Shown here: piece after piece, positions 1 through 5,116 of the stretch
Numbering within the stretch: the first letter of the stretch is position 1
How the letters are laid out: the number at the start of each line of letters is the position of its first letter
NCBI GenBank assembly: GCA_905215105.1
Contig: CAJMOI010000130.1
Location: 1 to 5,640, forward strand
Direction of reading: 5' to 3'
Length of the DNA: 5,640 nt
Origin: an uncultured bacterium
Lineage (GTDB): Bacteria > Bacillota > Clostridia > Oscillospirales > Acutalibacteraceae
Position numbers and translations under genes: made by a program
The notes under the pieces: generated by a model
Database searches by the model: none
What the model was told of the DNA's origin: nothing
What the model saw: the letters and a program-made list of their open reading frames with translations, nothing else

Positions 1-163
1 AGAAGTTGCTGAAGATTAAGGCGATTAAACTACAACCCGCTAACCCGTTTACCTGTAACTGAGCCAGCAGCTCTTTCTGTTTCATTCCAAGATCTTTTCT
101 GGCCAGCTCTACTCTGGCGCCCACCAGATTCCGGTTTCCCAAAGCCTGCTTGCGCAATCTCAT
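1..163 (-). CDS. XRE-like helix-turn-helix protein, N-terminal part (runs off left edge)
   Basis: The minus strand reads ATG at 163 and stays open for 54 codons to the window edge. GGAGG (171-175) lies 7 bases before the ATG, which supports this start. The peptide begins MRLRKQALGNRNLVGARVEL and continues with RKDLGMKQKELLAQLQVNGL. From memory this resembles the first helices of small Cro/C1-type (XRE) DNA-binding proteins of Firmicutes, which often carry NLVG..V..AR...GMKQKDLLAQLQ. The next part of that family is usually a recognition helix of the kind DIS.SGLSKIE. Here it reads AGCSLIALIFSNF, a poor match, so the last ~50 bases (1-50) may be divergent, frameshifted or foreign. If the protein is intact it would be a cytoplasmic transcription regulator. 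It is divergent from the NAD salvage operon, but nothing here shows that it controls it. The family call is moderate; the target is unknown. Confidence 0.6.
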   Translation of the reverse strand, partial: MRLRKQALGNRNLVGARVELARKDLGMKQKELLAQLQVNGLAGCSLIALIFSNF

Positions 164-275
164 ACAAGACCCTCCAAAAACCATCGACACTTTTTGAAAA
201 AAGACTGTTTTCGTCAATCCAGCCTATAGAACCTTTGCATTACCGCATGGTGTTTTTGCGGCAAGGTACTCTATT

Positions 276-303
276 ATTATATCCTTTTTTTCCAGAAATG
301 CAA
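276..303 (-). promoter_or_regulatory. Probable leftward promoter for the XRE-like gene
   Basis: Read on the minus strand, there is a perfect TATAAT (281 to 276). A TTGCAT -35 candidate (303 to 298) lies 16 bases upstream of it. Transcription would start near 269 and give a leader of about 105 bases before the ATG at 163. The -10 is perfect but the -35 matches only in part and the spacer is one base short. The surrounding DNA is AT-rich, so a chance match is possible. Confidence 0.4.
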
Positions 304-389
304 TACTGCGTTTCAAAATCAACTAAAAATAATATCATTTTTTGTGTTTTTTATACCGTTCACACATTTCAAAAAAGACAGCCTGTCCG

Positions 390-419
390 TTGTACTTTTT
401 CCCGTTTTTTTGTTATAAT
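390..419 (+). promoter_or_regulatory. Rightward extended -10 promoter of the NAD salvage operon
   Basis: TGTTATAAT at 411-419 is a perfect -10 hexamer (414-419) with the TGn extension. TTGTAC (390-395) is a weak -35 at an 18-base spacing, which matters less when the -10 is extended. The predicted transcription start is near 425-427. It is the only good plus-strand promoter seen before the hydrolase gene, and it would drive both downstream genes. Confidence 0.7.
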
Positions 420-435
420 AGATGTCAGGACACCT
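420..435 (+). promoter_or_regulatory. Near-palindrome over the transcription start, candidate operator
   Basis: AGATGTC-AG-GACACCT has two 7-base arms that are complementary except at one position, with an inner perfect TGTC/GACA core. It starts directly after the -10 box and covers the predicted +1, a usual place for a repressor site. Known context: niacin salvage genes in Firmicutes are often repressed by the niacin-responsive NiaR (YrxA) protein. Assigning this site to NiaR is inference from gene content, as I cannot confirm the consensus here. The same bases could also form a small RNA hairpin (CAGG-ACA-CCTG, 426-436). Confidence 0.4.
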
Positions 436-440
436 GTTAG

Positions 441-478
441 GATGGAGCCGCCGAAGCAGGCGGCGTGTGAGAGTAGGA
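441..478 (+). ncRNA. Structured leader resembling 5S rRNA helix IV and loop E
   Basis: GCCGCC (447-452) and GGCGGC (459-464) form a perfect six-pair GC stem with a GAAGCA loop. It is flanked on the 5' side by GATGGA and on the 3' side by GTGTGAGAGTAGGA. In bacterial 5S rRNA (from memory, e.g. Bacillus and E. coli) helix IV is flanked in the same order by GATGGTA and TGTGAGAGTAGGA, which pair as loop E. Here the 5' strand seems one base short, and the rest of 5S (helices I to III) is absent. So this is not a working 5S gene but a remnant or look-alike. It lies in the leader of the hydrolase gene, and its GTAGGA end is part of the ribosome-binding site. ACCT (432-435) could pair with AGGT (480-483) to close the whole fold. 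Any regulatory role is inference. Confidence 0.45.
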
Positions 479-493
479 AAGGTCGTGAGCGGT

Positions 494-1159
494 ATGCAGC
501 TGGAAAAGAACTGGGAAGTGCTTCTGAGAGATCCTTCGGTTTTTGAATCAGTGCTCAATGCTGGTCCGGTTTCTCTATCGTCCTTTGAGAAAGGACATAC
601 CGGGCTGATCGTTGTTGATATGATCAATGGTTTTGCGACAGAAGGGCCTTTGAGCAGCAGCAATACAGCAGAGATCATTGCGCCTGTGGCAAAGCTGATG
701 AAAGCCTGTGGAGAGCAGAAGATCCCCATGGTGTTTTTTGCGGATACCCATACTGGAGAAAGCCCGGAATTTGGTTCATACCCGGTTCACTGCCTGGCCG
801 GTACCTCTCAGTCCCGGCCGGTGCCGGAACTGGAAGCGGTTGGGGGATATACCCTGATTCCGAAAAGTTCCACCAATGGATTTTTAGAGCCCGCCTTTGA
901 CAAGTGGCTGAAAGAGCATCCGGAAATTACCTGTTTTCTGGTAGTGGGCTGCTGTACCGATATCTGTATTCAACAGTTCGCACTGACGCTGAAAACAGAG
1001 TTCAACCGCACCAATCGCAGTTCCCGGGTGGTGGTTCCCGTTTCCATGACTGCCACATACGATGCACCGGGACATCCGGTGGCGCTGATTGAACTGGCCT
1101 CTTATCTGAATATGCAGACAAGCGGCGTGGAAATCGTTTCCGATATTGGCATTGAATAA
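494..1159 (+). CDS. pncA: Nicotinamidase-type cysteine hydrolase (isochorismatase superfamily)
   Basis: This 221-residue cytoplasmic enzyme probably hydrolyses nicotinamide to nicotinate and ammonia, the first step of NAD salvage. The superfamily's Asp-Lys-Cys triad is visible: Asp42 (LIVVDMINGF), Lys124 (LIPKSSTNGF) and Cys158 (VGCCTDICIQ). A likely metal site is formed by Asp84 and His86 (FADTHTG) with His99 (YPVHCLAGT), a pattern that favours nicotinamidase over other isochorismatase-like hydrolases. The gene downstream uses nicotinate, which supports this role. The frame is open back to ATG 422, but those residues (many Arg, encoded by the leader hairpin) look untranslated. ATG 494 is preferred, with AGGAAAGG at 475-482. 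An in-frame GTG at 485 sits 6 bases after GTAGGA and is a real alternative that adds three residues. About 30 residues precede the first strand, more than in the short E. coli-type enzyme. It is 41 bases from the next gene, probably one transcript. Superfamily sure; substrate likely. Confidence 0.85.
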   Translation: MQLEKNWEVLLRDPSVFESVLNAGPVSLSSFEKGHTGLIVVDMINGFATEGPLSSSNTAEIIAPVAKLMKACGEQKIPMVFFADTHTGESPEFGSYPVHCLAGTSQSRPVPELEAVGGYTLIPKSSTNGFLEPAFDKWLKEHPEITCFLVVGCCTDICIQQFALTLKTEFNRTNRSSRVVVPVSMTATYDAPGHPVALIELASYLNMQTSGVEIVSDIGIE

Positions 1160-1200
1160 AGATCCGAAAATGGATTTTACAGAAAGGTTCTGAAAACAAT

Positions 1201-2661
1201 ATGAACAACCAGAATACATCCGTTACCAAAAACCTGACCATGCTGACGGACTTCTATGAAATCACCATGGCCAACGGCTACTTTGCCAACGGTTTCCGGG
1301 ATACCATCGTTTATTTCGATATGTTTTTCCGGAAAGTGCCGGATCAGGGCGGTTTTGCTATTATGGCAGGTGTGCAGCAGATGGTGGAGTATCTGAACAA
1401 CCTCAGCTTTACCGAAGAGGATATTGCGTATCTGGAGAGCAAGAAGCTGTTCAAGCCGGAGTTCCTCGATTATCTGCGGAATTTTCACTTTGCCTGTGAT
1501 GTGTGGGCCGTTCCGGAAGGAACCCCCATTTTCCCTGGTGAGCCCATTGTCACCGTCCGCGGACCGGCTATTCAGGCACAGTTTGTGGAAACCATGATTT
1601 TGCTGGCCATTAATCACCAGAGCCTGATTGCCACCAAAGCCAACCGGATTGTCCGTGCGGCTGACGGCCGGGCTGTGATGGAATTTGGTTCCCGCCGGGC
1701 ACAGGGCTTTGATGGAGCCGTATATGGCGCTCGTGCTGCTTATATCGGCGGCTGTATCGGAACCGCCTGTACCATTTCCGATCGGGATTTTGGCGTTCCG
1801 GCGCTGGGTACCATGGCGCACAGCTGGATTCAGCTGTTCCCCAGCGAAGAGGAAGCTTTCCGGGCTTATGCAAAGGAATATCCCGATCAGTGCACCCTGC
1901 TGGTGGATACCTACAATGTTCTGAAATCCGGTGTGCCCAATGCCATTAAGATTTTCAATGAAGTGGTAGTGCCCCAGGGTTATCGTCCTGCCGGTATCCG
2001 TATTGACAGCGGTGATATTACCTATCTTTCCCGCAAGGCCAGAAAGATGCTGGATGCTGCCGGATTTGAGGATTGCAAGATCTGCGCTTCCAACTCTCTG
2101 GACGAGTACATCATCCGCGATATGCTGATTCAGGGCGCAAAAGTGGACTCCTTTGGTGTGGGTGAGCGCCTGATTACCTCTTCTTCCGAGCCCGTGTTCG
2201 GCGGTGTATATAAGCTGGCTGGTGTGGAGGACAAAGACGGCAATATCGTTCCCAGAATCAAAATCAGTGAGAATGTGGCCAAAATTACCACTCCCTGCTT
2301 TAAAGAGGTCTGGCGTCTGTTTGACAACGAGACCGGAAAAGCCATTGCCGACGTCATTACCCTTCATGATGAAGTCATCGACGAAAGCAAACCCTATGTG
2401 CTGTTTGATCCGGAGCATATCTGGAAGCGCAAGAAGGTGGAAAACTTCCGCGCGGTGCGTCTGCGTAAAAAGTATTTCGAGGGCGGCAAGTGCCTGACAG
2501 AGGAGCGTCCGCTGGATGAAATCCGCCAGTACTGCAAGGAGCAGGTGGATTCTCTGTGGGAGGAAGTTACCCGTTTTGAGAACCCTCACCGTTATTATGT
2601 GGACCTGTCTCAGAAATTGTGGGACGAAAAGAACCGTCTTCTTTCCGAGTATGCTTTTTGA
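1201..2661 (+). CDS. pncB: Nicotinate phosphoribosyltransferase
   Basis: This 486-residue cytoplasmic enzyme joins nicotinate to PRPP with ATP hydrolysis, giving nicotinate mononucleotide, ADP, phosphate and pyrophosphate (Preiss-Handler route to NAD). Family motifs are visible in order: TDFYEITMANGYF (16-28), EFGSRRAQG (161-169), GTMAHSW (203-209; His207 is probably the histidine phosphorylated by ATP), DTYNVLKSG (236-244), RIDSGD (267-272), ASNSLDEY (296-303), DSFGVGERLITS (316-327) and GGVYKL (334-339). The length is typical of the long bacterial/human-type enzymes, and the frame is intact. ATG 1201 is chosen because homology starts soon after it. The best ribosome site, AAAGG (1183-1187), is 13 bases upstream and lies at the tip of a short CAGAA/TTCTG hairpin (1180-1192). 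It follows the nicotinamidase by 41 bases with no terminator between them, so the two genes form a salvage pair. I found no AGG or ATA codons, unlike the genes right of 4200. Confidence 0.97.
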   Translation: MNNQNTSVTKNLTMLTDFYEITMANGYFANGFRDTIVYFDMFFRKVPDQGGFAIMAGVQQMVEYLNNLSFTEEDIAYLESKKLFKPEFLDYLRNFHFACDVWAVPEGTPIFPGEPIVTVRGPAIQAQFVETMILLAINHQSLIATKANRIVRAADGRAVMEFGSRRAQGFDGAVYGARAAYIGGCIGTACTISDRDFGVPALGTMAHSWIQLFPSEEEAFRAYAKEYPDQCTLLVDTYNVLKSGVPNAIKIFNEVVVPQGYRPAGIRIDSGDITYLSRKARKMLDAAGFEDCKICASNSLDEYIIRDMLIQGAKVDSFGVGERLITSSSEPVFGGVYKLAGVEDKDGNIVPRIKISENVAKITTPCFKEVWRLFDNETGKAIADVITLHDEVIDESKPYVLFDPEHIWKRKKVENFRAVRLRKKYFEGGKCLTEERPLDEIRQYCKEQVDSLWEEVTRFENPHRYYVDLSQKLWDEKNRLLSEYAF

Positions 2662-2691
2662 TGAAAAACAGATTCCCGTCTGATTCTCAAT

Positions 2692-2745
2692 AAAAAACTG
2701 CCCGATCTCCGGAGTGTTTCCAGAGGTCGGGCAGTTTTTATTTTC
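2692..2745. terminator. Bidirectional Rho-independent terminator between convergent genes
   Basis: ACTGCCCGATCTCCGG (2697-2712) pairs with CCAGAGGTCGGGCAGT (2720-2735) around a 7-base AGTGTTT loop; there is one G-T pair and one mismatch. The stem is followed by TTTTATTTT on the plus strand and, because of the A-run at 2692-2697, by a T-run on the minus strand. It can end the phosphoribosyltransferase transcript and, from the other side, the pyruvate kinase transcript. Confidence 0.9.
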
Positions 2746-2756
2746 TATGATGCAGC

Positions 2757-4202
2757 TCAGGAAGACTTCTTGCTGCGGCCGCCGGAGACTACGCCCTTGG
2801 CGGCATCGACAGTGACGGTGGTTCCGCTCTTCAGCAGGGAAGTAGCGTATTCCGCGCCCACGATGACAGGCTTATCCAACGCCAGACCCACAATAGCGGC
2901 GTGGGAGTTGATGCCCTCTTTTTCCGTGATAATGGCGGAAGCGCGGCGCATCTGGGGAAGAATGTCGTTCGTGGTGTAGGGGATGACCAGAATGTCGCCG
3001 TCACGGAATTCGGCCATGGCCTGTTCCTCGTCTTTGCAGACACAGAGGTTTCCGGTAACGGTTCCCTTGGTGATGCCTACGCCGGAAACCCGAACATCGC
3101 CTACCAGCTGCACTTTCAACAGGTTGGTGGTACCGGAAACGCCCAGCGGTACGCCGGTGGTGATGACTACGATATCGCCGTTATCCACCAGACCGGCAGC
3201 ATTTGCCCGGCTTACCACATGGTCGAACAGCTCATCGGTATTGGTCTTTTCGTCCACCATAATCGGTGTGACACCCCAGGAAAGGTTCATTTGACGGCAG
3301 ACCTTCGGTTCGGTAGTCCCGCCGATGATGGGGCATTCAGGGCGGAAACGGGAGATCATCCGGGCAGTACGTCCGGACTTGGAAACGGTGATGATGGCCC
3401 GTGCGCCCAGGTCATGGGCAGTGGTACAGGTAGCGTGAGAAATAGCGGCGGTCACGTTGGGCTGCTCCAGAGGACCGCGTTTTTCAAAGCGGGCTTTATA
3501 GTCAATATCTTCTTCCGTGCGGACGGCAATGCGGATCATGGTTTTCAGGGCTTCGATGGGATAATCACCGGCAGCGGTTTCGCCGGAAAGCATAATGGCG
3601 CTGGTGCCGTCATAAATTGCATTGGCCACGTCGGTGGATTCCGCACGGGTGGGGCGGGGGTTCTTCATCATGGAGTCCAGCATCTGGGTGGCGGTGATAA
3701 CCTGTTTGCCTGCCAGATAGGCCTTCTGAATCAGCTGTTTCTGGATAACAGGAATTTCCTCCAGGGGGATTTCCACGCCCAGATCGCCGCGGGCCACCAT
3801 GATGCCGTCGGCAACATTGATGATTTCATCGATGTTGTTCACACCATCAATGTTTTCGATTTTGGCAATGATGCGGATGTCGTGGTTATTCAGGCTTTCC
3901 AACAGTGCCCGCATCTCCAGAATGTCATCGGCGGTACGGGTGAAGGAAGCCGCGATAAAATCAAAGTCCTCCTGTACAGCAAAGGCAATATCCTTTTTGT
4001 CCTGCTCGCTGATAAAGGGAAGGGAGAGCTGAACACCGGGAACGTTGATTCCCTTTCTGGAGGAAACAGGGCCTCCATTAATGACACGGCAGATAATGTC
4101 GGTTTCCGTGCAGGATTCCACTTTCAGTTCAATCAGGCCGTCATCAATCAGGATTCGGGAACCGACAGATACGTCGTGGGGAAGACCTTCAAAGGTGATG
4201 GA
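2757..4202 (-). CDS. pyk: Pyruvate kinase with C-terminal PEP-utiliser extension, 5' end missing
   Basis: Pyruvate kinase turns phosphoenolpyruvate and ADP into pyruvate and ATP, the last step of glycolysis. The 481 residues matching the family begin SITFEGLPHDVSVGSRILID, in the B domain. They continue with IIAKIENIDG (111-120; catalytic Lys114, metal ligand Glu116), VARGDLGVEIP (136-146; Asp140), ITATQMLDSM (169-178) and SGETAAGDYP (206-215). The extra C-terminal domain (about 375-475) resembles the phosphohistidine domain of PEP-utilising enzymes and carries NSHAA (432-436, His434); it is known from Bacillus and Clostridia enzymes. Compared with the Bacillus protein, about 105 N-terminal residues are missing, including the first barrel strands and the Asn/Ser/Asp/Thr that bind potassium and substrate. 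The frame stays open to an ATG at 4247, but those 15 residues are unrelated sequence. As it stands the product cannot work; in the source genome the gene was probably whole. It ends at the shared terminator, convergent with the salvage operon. Confidence 0.93.
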   Translation of the reverse strand, partial: SITFEGLPHDVSVGSRILIDDGLIELKVESCTETDIICRVINGGPVSSRKGINVPGVQLSLPFISEQDKKDIAFAVQEDFDFIAASFTRTADDILEMRALLESLNNHDIRIIAKIENIDGVNNIDEIINVADGIMVARGDLGVEIPLEEIPVIQKQLIQKAYLAGKQVITATQMLDSMMKNPRPTRAESTDVANAIYDGTSAIMLSGETAAGDYPIEALKTMIRIAVRTEEDIDYKARFEKRGPLEQPNVTAAISHATCTTAHDLGARAIITVSKSGRTARMISRFRPECPIIGGTTEPKVCRQMNLSWGVTPIMVDEKTNTDELFDHVVSRANAAGLVDNGDIVVITTGVPLGVSGTTNLLKVQLVGDVRVSGVGITKGTVTGNLCVCKDEEQAMAEFRDGDILVIPYTTNDILPQMRRASAIITEKEGINSHAAIVGLALDKPVIVGAEYATSLLKSGTTVTVDAAKGVVSGGRSKKSS

Positions 4203-4205
4203 GGC
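4199..4205. other. Abrupt junction between two unrelated sequence segments
   Basis: Pyruvate kinase homology on the minus strand holds up to the Ser codon at 4200-4202. The next residues (Ala, Pro, Tyr) no longer fit the family, where Ile or Val is expected. On the plus strand GGAGG at 4200-4204 is the ribosome site of the gene at 4211. So one segment stops and another starts within a few bases, possibly with GGA shared. Codon use changes at the same place. No inverted repeat, target duplication or transposase is seen, so nothing points to an insertion sequence. A chimeric assembly or clone is the plainest cause; recent recombination is possible. Confidence 0.75.
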
Positions 4206-4210
4206 GGGAT

Positions 4211-5086
4211 ATGAGGAAAGCGGCAAAAACAAGGCGGATATTGGCACTTACACTGCTCTGCTCCCTGTTCTTGTGCATCACTGCATATGGGAACTGGAAG
4301 AATGAAGGCGGACAGTGGCACTATTATGACAGCAGCGGACAGATGGTGCGCAATGATTTTAAGAAGTCCGGCAATTCCATGTTTTATCTGGATGAAACCG
4401 GCAACATTGCCAGGAACTGCGAAAAGGTAATCGGCAATTACCTGTATCAGTTTGATGCAGACGGGAAATTCACGCGTTCCAAGCTGGGGGCGGACGGCCA
4501 GCCGGAATACCTGGAAGGGGATTATGCCCTGAACCACCGCCAGCAGTATCTGAACAAAAAGGCCAACCCCTATAATGACAACCAGGTCATACAGTGGTTT
4601 AATGCAACCTATGCCATCCTTACAAAGCACAACAGCTATAATATACGGGCCTATGGCGGCGAACTGCTGCTGTCAGGCGTGGAGGGTGAGGATGATGGCT
4701 TCACCGATGATTACATAAAGGAAAAAAACAGGAAGATGCTGTCAGAAAGCTGGGGGGTCACAGACCGGTCCGGCGCGGACGCGGTCCTTTTGCGGCTGCT
4801 GGAGTCAGCCAGGGCCACAGGCTCTGCGTGGGATTACAGCCGTGCCATGTCAAATCTGGGCTTTTACTATCTGGCAGGGTATTATACGGTCACCGAGTCC
4901 CTGGACCGTTCCCTGGAGGTAGCCAAAGCCATACAGCAGACCTATGGCTCCTGGGATCTGGAAGGATATGATGCGTGGGCCGGGGAAGAGGCGGAAAACA
5001 GGAATTCCATCTATGAGGGACTGAAGGGCAGCGCCTTTAATCCCTATGCCGTGGACTGGAACCTGGAACTGAAAAAGACCTGGTAA
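4211..5086 (+). CDS. Secreted protein with cell-wall-binding repeats and a DUF1266-like domain
   Basis: This 291-residue protein is probably exported and held on the cell wall; its activity is unknown. A signal peptide is clear: basic start (RKAAKTRR, 2-9), hydrophobic core (10-24) and likely cleavage near Ala25-Gly27. Three repeats of about 20 residues follow: 27-48 (GNWKNEGGQWHYYDSSGQ...), 49-69 (DFKKSGNSMFYLDETGN...) and 70-90. They have the W/Y-Y-D-G pattern of choline-binding-type wall repeats and weaken towards the third. Residues about 175-285 fit, from memory, the DUF1266 pattern: SWGVTDR (180-186), WDYSRA (207-212), GYYTVTE (223-229) and SWDLEGYDAW (247-256). The linker at 91-174 is not recognised. 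The start is supported by GGAGG at 4200-4204, 6 bases from the ATG. No promoter is in this segment, so transcription starts before the junction in the source genome. AGG codes 6 of 15 arginines and ATA five isoleucines. Signal and repeats are sure; the DUF1266 call is likely. Confidence 0.88.
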   Translation: MRKAAKTRRILALTLLCSLFLCITAYGNWKNEGGQWHYYDSSGQMVRNDFKKSGNSMFYLDETGNIARNCEKVIGNYLYQFDADGKFTRSKLGADGQPEYLEGDYALNHRQQYLNKKANPYNDNQVIQWFNATYAILTKHNSYNIRAYGGELLLSGVEGEDDGFTDDYIKEKNRKMLSESWGVTDRSGADAVLLRLLESARATGSAWDYSRAMSNLGFYYLAGYYTVTESLDRSLEVAKAIQQTYGSWDLEGYDAWAGEEAENRNSIYEGLKGSAFNPYAVDWNLELKKTW

Positions 5087-5116
5087 ATATCATTTGGAAT
5101 ATGGAGGGAGCAGGGT

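Noticed and set aside
190..203. CTTTTTGAAAAAAG inverted repeat as a terminator or operator
   Set aside because: It is a pure A/T low-complexity match with almost no loop and weak pairing in an AT-rich region, and it lies upstream of the XRE-like gene where no terminator is needed.
422..493. Longer start of the hydrolase at ATG 422
   Set aside because: This ATG falls at or before the predicted transcription start, directly after the -10 box. The added residues are mostly Arg/Ser/Val encoded by the GC hairpin, and no ribosome site precedes it.
421..493. T-box leader or other classical riboswitch
   Set aside because: GAGAGTAGG recalls T-box internal-loop sequence, but the conserved T-box (of the AGGGTGGTACCGCG type) and a leader terminator are absent, and the leader is only about 70 bases long.
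1177..2589. 470-codon open frame on the minus strand across the phosphoribosyltransferase gene
   Set aside because: The peptide is rich in His, Gly and Phe with no recognisable family or ribosome site, and it is antisense to a gene with clear family motifs. It is a codon-bias shadow.
2901..4214. 437-codon open frame on the plus strand across pyruvate kinase
   Set aside because: It is antisense to a clear pyruvate kinase, its composition is Gly/His/Asp-rich without motifs, and it has no ribosome site. It is a shadow.
4203..4247. ATG at 4247 as the true start of pyruvate kinase
   Set aside because: The 15 residues before the family match do not resemble pyruvate kinase, lie in the segment right of the junction and are antisense to the signal peptide of the gene at 4211. 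About 105 conserved residues would still be missing.
4253..4276. Lipoprotein lipobox in the signal peptide of the wall-repeat protein
   Set aside because: The Cys at residues 17 and 22 are inside the hydrophobic core and are not preceded by the L-[AS]-[GA] pattern. A standard signal peptidase I site near residues 25-27 fits better.
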